Part shown: positions 49,971 through 58,135 of the stretch, piece by piece | How the letters are laid out: every line of letters begins with the position of its first letter | How positions within the stretch are numbered: the stretch's first letter is position 1 | From: Candidatus Microbacterium phytovorans | GTDB lineage: Bacteria > Actinomycetota > Actinomycetes > Actinomycetales > Microbacteriaceae | Direction of reading: 5' to 3' | Length of the DNA: 64,000 nucleotides | Assembly (NCBI GenBank): GCA_029202445.1 | Contig: CP119321.1 | Span: 682,001 to 746,000 of the forward strand | The notes under the pieces: model-generated | Told to the model about the DNA's origin: nothing | The model's database searches: none | What the model saw: the letters and a program-made list of their open reading frames with translations, nothing else | Translations under genes and position numbers: made by a program

Positions 49971-50228
49971 TCAGATGGTCTGGTCGCCCGACGTGCGGGA
50001 CTCCGTGTGGGTCACGCGCTCCCCGGCGACGGGGTCGACCGTCCGCGTGACCGACTCGGTCGAGCGCCGCCGTGCGACGAGGACCAGTCCGATCACGAAG
50101 ACGACGGCACCGGCACCCATGAGGATGTAACCGATGAGGTCGAGGTCGACGTACTCGACATCGACGTTCACGGCGAACGCGAGGATCGCGCCGATGACGA
50201 AGAGAGCGATACCTGCTCCGATACTCAT
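49971..50228 (-). CDS. DUF6458-type small membrane protein
   Basis: An 85-aa protein with two hydrophobic segments (MSIGAGIALFVIGAILAFAV and YILMGAGAVVFVIGLVLVAR), then a charged tail. It matches the pattern of DUF6458 small membrane proteins common in Microbacteriaceae; no function is known. GGAG precedes ATG 50228. It converges on the MFS gene with the hairpin between them. Confidence 0.7.
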   Translation of the reverse strand: MSIGAGIALFVIGAILAFAVNVDVEYVDLDLIGYILMGAGAVVFVIGLVLVARRRSTESVTRTVDPVAGERVTHTESRTSGDQTI

Positions 50229-50331
50229 GTGCACACTCCGATCAGCTGGATGTGATGCCATGGTCCTCTGCAGAGGGCGCGGAAGGAACCCCTTGACACG
50301 GCACCACGCGCCGTGTGTAGGCGGCCCCGGC

Positions 50332-51090
50332 TCAGGACGGCGAGATCTCCGTCCAGGTGCCGTACTTCGCCTCCCGGCCATCGCCCGACGAGGTTCCCGT
50401 GAGCCGGCGGCGCACCCACGGCCCGAGGTGATCCCGCATATAGTCACCACGCGCCAGCCGCACCGCGTCGGGAAGGGGCGGCAGCGACCACCATCCGTCG
50501 GGAACGCGCTCGCCGAGAGCGTCCAGCACCCGTGCGGCGACACGGTGATGTCCGCGGCTGTTCATGTGGAGGCGGTCTTCGGACCAGTAGGAAGGGTCGG
50601 AGAGCTCGCGGTCCGGCCAGTTCAGCGCGCGGACGACGTCGGGTCGATCCGCCACGCGCCGGACCACCTCGGCGGACATGAGGTCGCCCCGTCTTTGCAC
50701 GACGCGACCGAGGGGAAGCTGACCGGACGGGTTGGCTCCCGACAGCAGGATGAGGCGGACGCCCTGTTCGTCGCACCGACGCAGGACGTGGCTGAAGGCG
50801 TCGGCGATGTGCGAGACCGACGTGCGCGGACGCAGCATGTCGTTGCCGCCGCCGTTGAACGACAGGTGCGTGGGTTCCAGGGCGAGCGCGCGCTCGAGTT
50901 GCTCGCGGACGATCGGCCACACCAGCTTGCCGCGGATCGCGAGGTTGGCGTAGTGCACGCTCTCCCCGCGGGAGTCCGCCCATCCCCGCGCGGCGAGGTC
51001 TGCCCAGCCCCGGACGGTGCCGTCGGCGCGTTCGTCTCCGACGCCCTCGGTGAACGAGTCGCCGATCGCGACGAAACGGACGGATGCCAT
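50332..51090 (-). CDS. SGNH/GDSL-type hydrolase (paralogue 2)
   Basis: A 252-aa protein with blocks AIGDSFTEG (Ser near residue 11), NLAIRG, GGGND and DRLHMNSRGHH. The tail PWVRRRLTGTSSGDGREA mirrors that of the protein encoded at 17771-18643, so the two are paralogues. No signal peptide is present. ATG 51090 lies seven bases after TAGAGT; an in-frame extension upstream is not conserved. The substrate is unknown. Confidence 0.85.
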   Translation of the reverse strand: MASVRFVAIGDSFTEGVGDERADGTVRGWADLAARGWADSRGESVHYANLAIRGKLVWPIVREQLERALALEPTHLSFNGGGNDMLRPRTSVSHIADAFSHVLRRCDEQGVRLILLSGANPSGQLPLGRVVQRRGDLMSAEVVRRVADRPDVVRALNWPDRELSDPSYWSEDRLHMNSRGHHRVAARVLDALGERVPDGWWSLPPLPDAVRLARGDYMRDHLGPWVRRRLTGTSSGDGREAKYGTWTEISPS

Positions 51091-51097
51091 GGCATCC

Positions 51098-51103
51098 ACT
51101 CTA
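51098..51103 (-). promoter_or_regulatory. -10 hexamer TAGAGT of SGNH paralogue 2 (leaderless)
   Basis: TAGAGT plus 7 bases plus ATG on the minus strand. Confidence 0.55.
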
Positions 51104-51158
51104 TGGTCCGGCGACCGCGGCTCGGCGCTCGGCCGGAGCACCCGCCGCGACCGGAGGG

Positions 51159-52220
51159 CTACGGACGCGGAGCCTCCGAGGCTTCGTGGAGGAGCTCGGC
51201 GACCCGCGGCATCACGACGCTGCCGTAGAGCTCGATCGAGCGCATCATGCGCGTGTGCGAAAGCGTGCCGTTGGAGTATTTGAGGTCGAAGCGATCCGCC
51301 CCGAGCGTCCGCACGGTGTCGGCGATCTTCCGCGCGACCCGCTCGGGTGAGCCCGCGTAGACCGAGCCCTCCGGCCCCACGTCGTGCTGGAACTGGAGCC
51401 GGCTGTAGGGAGGCCACCCGCGCTCCGCGCCGATCGCGTTGCGGTTGGCTTCCATCGCCGGATACAGCTCCTCCCAGGCCTGCTCGTCGGTGTCGGCGAT
51501 ATGGCCCGGCGAATGGATGCCGATGGGCAGGCGGTCGCGGCCGAACGAGTCGAGCGATCGGTGGAACAGGTCCACGTAGGGGCGGAAGCGTGCCGGCGCA
51601 CCGCCGATGATGGCCAGCATCAGCCCGTAGCCGTAGCGGGCGGTGCGCACGACCGACTCGGGCGAGCCGCCGACACCGACCCACGCCGTGAATCCGTTCT
51701 CGGTCTTCGGGTACACGTCGGCGTCGCGGAGTGCGGCGCGCGTCGTGCCCTCCCACGTCACGGGCTTCTCCTCGCGGAGCCTCGCGAACAGTTCGAGCTT
51801 CTCCTCGAAGAGCACTTCGTAGTCCGACAGGTCGTAGCCGAACAGCGGGAAGGACTCGATGAACGAGCCGCGCCCCAGGATCACCTCAGCGCGTCCGCCG
51901 GACACGGCATCCAACGTTGCGAAGCGCTCGTACACGCGCACGGGATCGTCGCTGGAGAGCACCGTCACGGCCGTTCCGAGGCGGATGTCGCGGGTGCGGG
52001 CCGCCGCCGCGGCCAGCACGATCTCCGGGCTCGACACCGCGAACTCGTGACGGTGGTGCTCTCCCACGCCGAAGAAGTGGAGACCCACCTGGTCGGCGAG
52101 GACGGCCTGGTCGACCGTGTCGCGAATCGCCTGTGCGTCGGTGACGCGCGCGCCGTCGTCGCCGACGGTGACGTCGCCGAACGTGTCGAGTCCGAGCTGC
52201 ACCTGATGCGCCGTGTCCAT
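51159..52220 (-). CDS. LLM-class flavin-dependent oxidoreductase
   Basis: A 353-aa luciferase-like TIM-barrel oxidoreductase (FMN or F420). Motifs: GLHFFGVGEHHRHEFAVSSP near residue 45, IRLGTAVTVLSSDDPVRVYE, SGGRAEVILGRGSF and GSPERVARKIADTV. The bipartite GEHH/LG-T pattern fits the alkanal monooxygenase-like branch. The cofactor and substrate are unknown. ATG 52220 has a GAGGAGA ribosome binding site, so this gene has a normal leader, unlike its neighbours. Confidence 0.87.
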   Translation of the reverse strand: MDTAHQVQLGLDTFGDVTVGDDGARVTDAQAIRDTVDQAVLADQVGLHFFGVGEHHRHEFAVSSPEIVLAAAAARTRDIRLGTAVTVLSSDDPVRVYERFATLDAVSGGRAEVILGRGSFIESFPLFGYDLSDYEVLFEEKLELFARLREEKPVTWEGTTRAALRDADVYPKTENGFTAWVGVGGSPESVVRTARYGYGLMLAIIGGAPARFRPYVDLFHRSLDSFGRDRLPIGIHSPGHIADTDEQAWEELYPAMEANRNAIGAERGWPPYSRLQFQHDVGPEGSVYAGSPERVARKIADTVRTLGADRFDLKYSNGTLSHTRMMRSIELYGSVVMPRVAELLHEASEAPRP

Positions 52221-52271
52221 GGCTGTCTCCTCTGCCGACGTTCTATTCCGGTGAATGGAACAGGGAAGGAG

Positions 52272-52316
52272 GACGCGGCATTCCCGCCCACGCGAACGGG
52301 GCGGGAATGCCGCGTC
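52272..52316 (-). terminator. hairpin terminator of the DUF885 gene
   Basis: A perfect 18-bp stem GACGCGGCATTCCCGCCC with its complement and a 9-base loop, 5 bp after the DUF885 stop. The 3' flank has few T residues on the minus strand (TCCTCCTTCCC). Confidence 0.75.
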
Positions 52317-52320
52317 GGAA

Positions 52321-54012
52321 TCAGCCCTGTGCCAGCGCCATCCGGAGCGTGTCGAGACCGACGCCGCCCAGGCGGAGCGCACGCATGTGGAAACGCTTGA
52401 TGTCGAAGGCGGCGCCTTCGCGCTCCGCCACGTCGTCGCGGATCTGCTCCCAGATCCACTGTCCGACCTTGTACGACGGCGCCTGTCCCGGCCAGCCGAG
52501 GTAGCGGTTGACCTCGAACTGGATGAACTCGTCGGACATGTTGACGTTGCGACGCATGAACTCCAGCGCGAAGTCCGCGTCCCACACGCCCTGACCGTCG
52601 GGCCGCGGCTTCTTCAGGTGCACGCCGATGTCGAGGACGACGCGCGCGGCGCGCATGCGCTGCCCGTCGAGCATGCCGAGCCGGTCTGCCGGGTCATCGA
52701 GATAGCCGAGTTGCTCCATGAGGCGCTCGGCGTACAGGGCCCAGCCCTCTGCATGCCCGCTGGAGCCGGCCAGCAGGCGGCGCCACGAGTTCAGCTCGGA
52801 GCGGTTGTACACGGCCTGCGCGATCTGCAGGTGATGCCCCGGCACACCCTCGTGGTAGACCGTGGTCAGCTCCCGCCACGTGTCGAACGAATCGACGCCC
52901 TCGGGCACCGACCACCACATGCGGCCCGGACGCGAGAAGTCGTCGGTGGGCCCCGTGTAGTAGATGCCGCCCTCGTTCGTCGGGGCGATCATGCACTGGA
53001 GGTGAGTGATCGGCTCGGGAATGTCGAAGTGCGTCTTGCCCAGCTCGGCCACGGCGCGGTCGCTCGTCTCCTGCATCCACTTCTGCAGTGCATCGGTGCC
53101 GTGGAGCTTCCGGCTCTCGTCGCCCTCCAGGAAGGCGACGGCCTCCTCGACCGTCGCGCCCGCCTTGATCTCGCGCGCGATCGACTCCTGCTCGGCGACC
53201 ATGCGGGCCAGCTCCTCGAGCCCCCACTCGTACGTCTCGTCGAGGTCGATCACGGCGCCGAGGAAGCGACGCGAGTGGAGCGCGTACAGGTCGCGGCCGA
53301 CGGCATCCTCCTCCGAGGCTTCGGGAGCCAGCTCGGTGGCGAGGAAGGTGGCGAGCTCGTCGTACGACACGCGCGCGGCGTTGGCGTGGTCGGTGAGGTC
53401 GCGCGCCAGGGAGGCCGGCAGGTTGCCCTCGGCGGGCGCGGCGTCACCCGCGAAAGTGGCGAAGAAGCCGTTGTCGGAGGTGTAGCGACCGATCTGCGTG
53501 ACGACCTCGGTCACCTGCCGGCGTGCGGGAACGACCCCCTCGGCCATGCCGGCGCGAAGGGTCTCGATGTAGCCGGCGATCGCGCCGGGGACAGCGCCGA
53601 GGCGCGCCGCGATGACGGACCAGTCGTCGACGGAGTCGGTGGGCATGAGATCGAACGTGCTGCGGATCTCCTGCGCCGGCGAGGCGATCACATTCACGTC
53701 GCGGAGGTGGGCGGAGGCCTCATGGAGCTCGAGGTGAAGACGAAGGTCGCCCGCGAGATCGGCCTGCGTCACGATATCGACCTGGTCCACCGGCTCCGCG
53801 GCCTCCAGGGCCGCCAGCGTCGCCTTCGCGGCGTCGTAGCCGCGCTGCGCGCCCTCCGGCGAGAGGTCGTCGAGCCGGTCGTTGTACTCGAAACGTCCGA
53901 TGTACGTGGCCAGGCCCGGCGAGAGTTCGGCAGCCGTGTCGACCCAGGCGTCGGCGATGGCATCGATCTGCGTGGGGGTGCGCTCTTCTGAAGCGCGCTG
54001 TGCATCAGTCAT
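52321..54012 (-). CDS. DUF885-family metallo-carboxypeptidase-like protein
   Basis: A 563-aa predicted zinc peptidase. The central YHEGVPGHHLQIAQA (near residue 370) is a HExxxGHH metal motif, followed by GHAEGWALYAERLMEQLG, both signatures of DUF885, which is related to M32-like carboxypeptidases. There is no signal peptide, so a cytosolic peptide-degrading role is likely. ATG 54012 is six bases after TAGGCT. Confidence 0.85.
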   Translation of the reverse strand: MTDAQRASEERTPTQIDAIADAWVDTAAELSPGLATYIGRFEYNDRLDDLSPEGAQRGYDAAKATLAALEAAEPVDQVDIVTQADLAGDLRLHLELHEASAHLRDVNVIASPAQEIRSTFDLMPTDSVDDWSVIAARLGAVPGAIAGYIETLRAGMAEGVVPARRQVTEVVTQIGRYTSDNGFFATFAGDAAPAEGNLPASLARDLTDHANAARVSYDELATFLATELAPEASEEDAVGRDLYALHSRRFLGAVIDLDETYEWGLEELARMVAEQESIAREIKAGATVEEAVAFLEGDESRKLHGTDALQKWMQETSDRAVAELGKTHFDIPEPITHLQCMIAPTNEGGIYYTGPTDDFSRPGRMWWSVPEGVDSFDTWRELTTVYHEGVPGHHLQIAQAVYNRSELNSWRRLLAGSSGHAEGWALYAERLMEQLGYLDDPADRLGMLDGQRMRAARVVLDIGVHLKKPRPDGQGVWDADFALEFMRRNVNMSDEFIQFEVNRYLGWPGQAPSYKVGQWIWEQIRDDVAEREGAAFDIKRFHMRALRLGGVGLDTLRMALAQG

Positions 54013-54018
54013 CCTCCG

Positions 54019-54024
54019 AGCCTA
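54019..54024 (-). promoter_or_regulatory. -10 hexamer TAGGCT of the DUF885 gene (leaderless)
   Basis: TAGGCT plus 6 bases plus ATG on the minus strand. Confidence 0.55.
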
Positions 54025-54101
54025 TCCCCGGGGCGCGTGAATCTCAGGGAGGTCGTCGGAGCCCGGAGCGTGCGGCCGCGGCGACGAGATCCCGCCTGCC
54101 G

Positions 54102-56738
54102 TCAGTGGCCCGCAGTATCCCAATCGCCGCCGCGACCGATCTGCACATCGAGCGGTACCGACAGATCGGCGGCATCGCCCATCCGGGCACGCACGATGCC
54201 CTCGACGGCATCCCACTCCCCCTCGGCGACCTCGACGACCAGTTCGTCGTGGATCTGGAGGAGCACGCGCGATGCGAGTCCCCGCGTCACGAACTCGTCG
54301 TGAATGCGGAACAGCGCGATCTTCATGATGTCGGCGGCGCTCCCCTGGATGGGGGCGTTGAGGGCGGCGCGCTCGGCGTTCTCCCGCAGCACCCGGTTGG
54401 GACTGGCCAGATCGGGGAACGGACGGCGCCGACCGAAGATGGTCTCCGTGTAGCCGTCGATCCGCGCCTGCCCGACCGAGGAGCGGAGGTAGTCGCGCAC
54501 GGCCCCGAACCGGGCGAAGTACTCGGTCATGAGCTGCTTGGCTTCGGCCTGTTCTATGCGCAGCTGCTTGGAGAGCCCGAACGCACTCAAACCGTAGACG
54601 AGGCCGTACGACATGGCCTTCACCTTGGTGCGCATCGCCGGTGTGACATCGCTCGGCTCCACGCCGAACACTCGGGCGCCCACGAAACGGTGGAGGTCTT
54701 CACCCGAATTGAACGCCTCGATGAGACCGGGGTCTGCCGACAGGTGCGCCATGATGCGCATCTCGATCTGCGAGTAGTCCGCGGTGAGGAGCGTCTCGTA
54801 TTCGGCGCCCACCTGGAAGGCCGCGCGGATACGCCGGGACTCCTCGGTGCGGATAGGGATGTTCTGCAGGTTGGGATCGGTGCTGGACAGGCGTCCCGTC
54901 TGGCTGCCCGTCTGCACGTAGGTCGTGTGGATGCGTCCGTCCGCCGCGATCGCGGCATCGAGCGACTCGATGATCTGCCGGAGCTTCGTGGCCTCGCGGT
55001 GCTGAAGCAGCAGATCCAGGAAGGGGTGCGGGTGCGATTCCTGCAGATCTGCGAGGACCGCGGCATCCGTCGAGTAGCCGGTCTTCGTCTTGCGCGTCTT
55101 GGGGAGCTGCAGCTGCTCGAACAGCACCTCCTGGAGCTGCTTGGGCGACCCCAGGTTCACCTCGCGATCGATCTCAGCATAGGCGAGCTGGGCGACGGCG
55201 TCGGCGCGCGCGCCCAGATCTGCCGAGAACGACGACAACTGCTGGTGCGAGACCGCGACGCCCGCGAGCTCCATGTCGGCGAGGGCATCGAGCGTCGGCA
55301 GCTCGATCTCGGTCAGGACGCGCGAGACGCTGTCGGGCAGTTCCGCCCGGATGGCCTCGGTCACCCGGAGGACGTACCACGACAGCTGCCCCGGTGTCGC
55401 GCCCTCGGTCTCGGGAACGAGCTGAGTGGGGTCTGCCTCCGGCAGCTTCTCATCGAGGTAGCGCCCCACGAGGTCGCCGAGGCCCTTGTCGGGGAAGCTC
55501 GGACGCAGGAGCCAACCGGCCAGCAGCGGGTCGAACGTGAGACCGCCCAGACGGATGCCGGCACGTCGCAGTGCCTTCACCTGCGGTTTCGCGTCGGACA
55601 CGGCCTTCGGCGCGTCGCCCTCGAGCCACGGACGAAGTGCCGCCTCGACCTCGGCCGACCACGTCGCTTCGACGGCGCCCTGCATCGTCGCGAGGCCGAT
55701 GCGCTGCGGTAGCCCGCCGGAAAGCGTGAGCGTCAGTCCCACGGTCGCCCCCTCCGCCGCGGCGACCCAGGCGGCGAGGCCCGCGGCATCCGGTTCGGCG
55801 GGCACGGGAGCGTCGGCGACGGGTGCTTCGTGCGCGGTGTCGCCCGACTCCCCCATCGCCTCGAACACGCGCGGGAGCAGGGTGCGGAACTCGAGGCGCG
55901 CGAAGATGTCGCGGACCTGCTCGGCGTCGATCGGGCGCACCGCGAGGTCGGCGGGCGTGACGTCGAGGTCGACATCGCGCAGGAGCGCGTTGAGCGTGCG
56001 ATTGCGGCGCACGGTGTCGAGATGGTCGCGGAGGTTGCCTCCCACGACGCCCTTGATCTCATCGGCACGATCGAGCAGGGATTCGAGCGAACCGAACTGC
56101 GTGAGCCACTTGACGGCGGTCTTCTCGCCGACCTTCGGCACGCCGGGGAGGTTATCGCTGGTCTCGCCGACCAGCGCCGCGATGTCGGGATAGTTCGCGG
56201 GGGGAAGCCCGTACTTCTCGACGACGGCGTCGGGTGTGTACCGCTTGAGCTGCGACACGCCCTGCACGCTCGGGTAGAGAAGGGTGACGTCGTCGGTGAC
56301 GAGCTGGATCGTGTCGCGGTCGCCCGAGCACACCAGCACGTCGTAGCCCTGCGCGGCACCCTCGGTGGCGAGGGTGGCCAGGATGTCGTCGGCCTCGACG
56401 CCCTCGCGCGTGAGCACGGTCACGTTCATGGCGGCGAGACAGTCCTGCAGGAGCGGGATCTGCCCCTTGAACTCGGCGGGCGATTCGGAGCGGTTCGCCT
56501 TGTACTCGGCGTACTGCTCGGTGCGGAACGAGTGGCGCGAGGTGTCGAAGGCCACCGCGAGGTGCGTCGGCTTCTCGGCCTTCACGAGGTTCACGAACAT
56601 CGACAGGAACCCGTAGATGCCGTTGGTGTGCTGCCCGTCCTTCGTCGAGAAGTTGTCGACCGGGAGGGCGAAGAATGCGCGATAGGCCAGCGAATGGCCG
56701 TCGACGACGAGAAGGGTAGGCTTTCCGGAGTCCGTCAC
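54102..56738 (-). CDS. polA: DNA polymerase I
   Basis: An 878-aa repair and Okazaki-fragment polymerase. Residues about 5-290 are the 5'-3' exonuclease (GHSLAYRAFFALPVDNF; GVEADDILATLA; VCSGDRDTIQLV; GVPKVGEKTAVKWL). Residues about 310-480 are a degenerate proofreading domain without the DxE motif, as in mycobacterial PolA. The polymerase domain has ADYSQIEMRIMAHLS (motif A), APIQGSAADIMKIAL and QIHDELVVEV (motif C). GTG 56738 is six bases after TAGGCT. The convergent-strand frames antisense to it are shadows. Confidence 0.96.
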   Translation of the reverse strand: MTDSGKPTLLVVDGHSLAYRAFFALPVDNFSTKDGQHTNGIYGFLSMFVNLVKAEKPTHLAVAFDTSRHSFRTEQYAEYKANRSESPAEFKGQIPLLQDCLAAMNVTVLTREGVEADDILATLATEGAAQGYDVLVCSGDRDTIQLVTDDVTLLYPSVQGVSQLKRYTPDAVVEKYGLPPANYPDIAALVGETSDNLPGVPKVGEKTAVKWLTQFGSLESLLDRADEIKGVVGGNLRDHLDTVRRNRTLNALLRDVDLDVTPADLAVRPIDAEQVRDIFARLEFRTLLPRVFEAMGESGDTAHEAPVADAPVPAEPDAAGLAAWVAAAEGATVGLTLTLSGGLPQRIGLATMQGAVEATWSAEVEAALRPWLEGDAPKAVSDAKPQVKALRRAGIRLGGLTFDPLLAGWLLRPSFPDKGLGDLVGRYLDEKLPEADPTQLVPETEGATPGQLSWYVLRVTEAIRAELPDSVSRVLTEIELPTLDALADMELAGVAVSHQQLSSFSADLGARADAVAQLAYAEIDREVNLGSPKQLQEVLFEQLQLPKTRKTKTGYSTDAAVLADLQESHPHPFLDLLLQHREATKLRQIIESLDAAIAADGRIHTTYVQTGSQTGRLSSTDPNLQNIPIRTEESRRIRAAFQVGAEYETLLTADYSQIEMRIMAHLSADPGLIEAFNSGEDLHRFVGARVFGVEPSDVTPAMRTKVKAMSYGLVYGLSAFGLSKQLRIEQAEAKQLMTEYFARFGAVRDYLRSSVGQARIDGYTETIFGRRRPFPDLASPNRVLRENAERAALNAPIQGSAADIMKIALFRIHDEFVTRGLASRVLLQIHDELVVEVAEGEWDAVEGIVRARMGDAADLSVPLDVQIGRGGDWDTAGH

Positions 56739-56744
56739 CCTGCA

Positions 56745-56750
56745 AGCCTA
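56745..56750 (-). promoter_or_regulatory. -10 hexamer TAGGCT of polA (leaderless)
   Basis: TAGGCT plus 6 bases plus GTG on the minus strand. Confidence 0.55.
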
Positions 56751-56795
56751 GACGCGAGGGCGGACACCCCGAACGGCCCCCTTCGAAGGTGAGCG

Positions 56796-57257
56796 ATGAA
56801 GCCCGATTCCGCCCCCGCCGCATCCGATCGACCCGACTCGTCCGACGCGTCCGCCGGCCTGGAGTGGGCCGCCCGCCGAGGGATGGGTGCGCTTGCCGAG
56901 AAGATGGGCATGCAGTTCCTCGAGTTCTCGGTCGATCGGTGCGTCGCCACGCTTCCGGTCGAAGGCAACACGCAGCCGGTGGGCCTGATGCACGGCGGGG
57001 CATACGTCGTGCTCGGTGAGTCGCTCGGCTCGATGGCGGCGAACCTGCATGCCGGCCCGGATCGGCTCGCCGTCGGCGTCGACATCAACGCGACCCACAC
57101 CCGTTCGGCCACGTCGGGCACCGTGACGGGCGTGTGCACGCCCGTGCATCTCGGTCGCAGCATCACGGTGCACGAGATCGTCGTCACCGACGATCAGGGG
57201 CGCCGGTGCTCCACGATCCGGATCACGAACATGATCCGCGACCTCGCTCAGCGCTGA
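56796..57257 (+). CDS. hotdog-fold thioesterase (PaaI family)
   Basis: A 153-aa acyl-CoA thioesterase-like protein. The PaaI-type motif VGLMHGGAYVVLGESLGSMA holds the conserved HGG and the catalytic Glu/Asp position; GVDINATHTRSATSGTVTGV follows. The first 25 residues are Asp/Ser/Ala-rich and probably disordered. It is divergent from polA with a 57-bp gap and has a GAAGGTGAG ribosome binding site. Acyl-CoA or 1,4-dihydroxy-2-naphthoyl-CoA substrates are possible. Confidence 0.85.
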   Translation: MKPDSAPAASDRPDSSDASAGLEWAARRGMGALAEKMGMQFLEFSVDRCVATLPVEGNTQPVGLMHGGAYVVLGESLGSMAANLHAGPDRLAVGVDINATHTRSATSGTVTGVCTPVHLGRSITVHEIVVTDDQGRRCSTIRITNMIRDLAQR

Positions 57258-57290
57258 CGCGCGGCCGCTCGATCGCGGCTCAGCCTCCCT

Positions 57291-57312
57291 GGGCCCCAGC
57301 TTTCTGGGGCTC
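57291..57312. terminator. weak hairpin between the thioesterase and pdtaR genes
   Basis: Stem GCCCCAG/CTGGGGC (57293-57299 with 57304-57310) with a 4-base loop in the 53-bp convergent gap, extended by a G-T and a G-C pair. The last part touches the end of pdtaR. Confidence 0.4.
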
Positions 57313-57931
57313 AGCCCTTCTTGGGCGACAGCTGCTCGATGATCGCCTTCGCGACGTCCTGCATGGTCAGTCGGCGGTCCATCGACGCCTTCTGAATCCA
57401 GCGGAAGGCCTCCGGCTCGCTCAGACCCATCTTCTCGTTCAGAAGGCCCTTGGCACGGTCGACGAGCTTGCGGGTCTCGAACCGCTCCACCATGTCGGCG
57501 ACCTCGGCCTCGAGCGTGATGATCTGCTCGTAGCGGGCCAGCGCGATCTCGATCGCCGGCAGCAGGTCGTTCGGGGTGAACGGCTTCACGACGTAGGCGA
57601 GGGCACCTGCCTCGCTCGCGCGCTCCACGAGCTCCTTCTGGCTGAATGCGGTGAGGAGCACGACGGGCGCGATGTGCGCTTTGCTGAGCTTCTCCGCGGC
57701 GCTGATGCCGTCGAGGACGGGCATCTTCACGTCCATGATCACGAGGTCGGGCCGAAGCTCGGTGGCCAGCTGTACGGCGGTCTCGCCGTCGCCTGCCTCA
57801 CCCACCACGTCGAACCCGCTGTCGCGGAGGATCTCGACGATGTCGAGGCGGATCAGCGACTCGTCCTCAGCGACGACGACGCGTCGGGGGGCGGGTGCCG
57901 TGGCGGCTGCGCTCAGTTCCTGCTCTGTCAC
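57311..57931 (-). CDS. pdtaR: ANTAR-domain response regulator (PdtaR-like)
   Basis: A 206-aa two-domain regulator. The receiver domain has VVAEDESLIRLDI, phospho-acceptor Asp in LVIMDVKMPVLDG (near residue 66), Thr in LLTAFSQ and Lys in YVVKPFTP. The C-terminal ANTAR domain (about residues 150-205, ETRKLVDRAKGLLNEKMGLS; EAFRWIQKASMDRRLTMQDV) binds RNA hairpins to prevent termination. The mycobacterial homologue PdtaR (Rv1626) works with PdtaS; no kinase is adjacent here. GTG 57931 is six bases after TAGGAT. Confidence 0.93.
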   Translation of the reverse strand: MTEQELSAAATAPAPRRVVVAEDESLIRLDIVEILRDSGFDVVGEAGDGETAVQLATELRPDLVIMDVKMPVLDGISAAEKLSKAHIAPVVLLTAFSQKELVERASEAGALAYVVKPFTPNDLLPAIEIALARYEQIITLEAEVADMVERFETRKLVDRAKGLLNEKMGLSEPEAFRWIQKASMDRRLTMQDVAKAIIEQLSPKKG

Positions 57932-57937
57932 CTGTCC

Positions 57938-57943
57938 ATCCTA
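57938..57943 (-). promoter_or_regulatory. -10 hexamer TAGGAT of pdtaR (leaderless)
   Basis: TAGGAT plus 6 bases plus GTG on the minus strand. Confidence 0.6.
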
Positions 57944-57970
57944 GAGCCAGGACCGTGCCTGCTTCTGCGG

Positions 57971-57976
57971 TATCGT
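57971..57976 (+). promoter_or_regulatory. -10 hexamer TATCGT of tRNA-Leu(CAA)
   Basis: TATCGT 13 bases before the mature tRNA 5' end. Weak evidence on its own. Confidence 0.35.
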
Positions 57977-57989
57977 CGATTCGACGTGC

Positions 57990-58072
57990 GCCGGTGTGGC
58001 GGAATGGCAGACGCGACCGACTCAAACTCGGTTGCCCGCGAGGGCGTGTGGGTTCGACTCCCACCACCGGCA
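57990..58072 (+). tRNA. tRNA-Leu, anticodon CAA
   Basis: Complete class II cloverleaf of 83 nt. Acceptor GCCGGTG pairs perfectly with CACCGGC. The anticodon stem ACCGA/TCGGT encloses CTCAAAC (anticodon CAA), there is a long variable arm, and the T stem GTGGG/CCCAC encloses TTCGACT. The discriminator is A, and CCA is not encoded. It reads UUG codons. Confidence 0.95.
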
Positions 58073-58087
58073 CGACAACACTCGGAA

Positions 58088-58131
58088 AACGACGAAGAGC
58101 GGATGCCGTCCGGCATCCGCTCTTCGTCGTT
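58088..58131. terminator. bidirectional terminator tRNA-Leu(CAA) / pyk
   Basis: A 21-bp perfect inverted repeat (AACGACGAAGAGCGGATGCC plus one G, then its complement) with only 2 bases between arms, so a 4-base loop would form. It lies between the tRNA and the convergent pyk stop. Confidence 0.85.
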
Positions 58132-58135
58132 CGAC

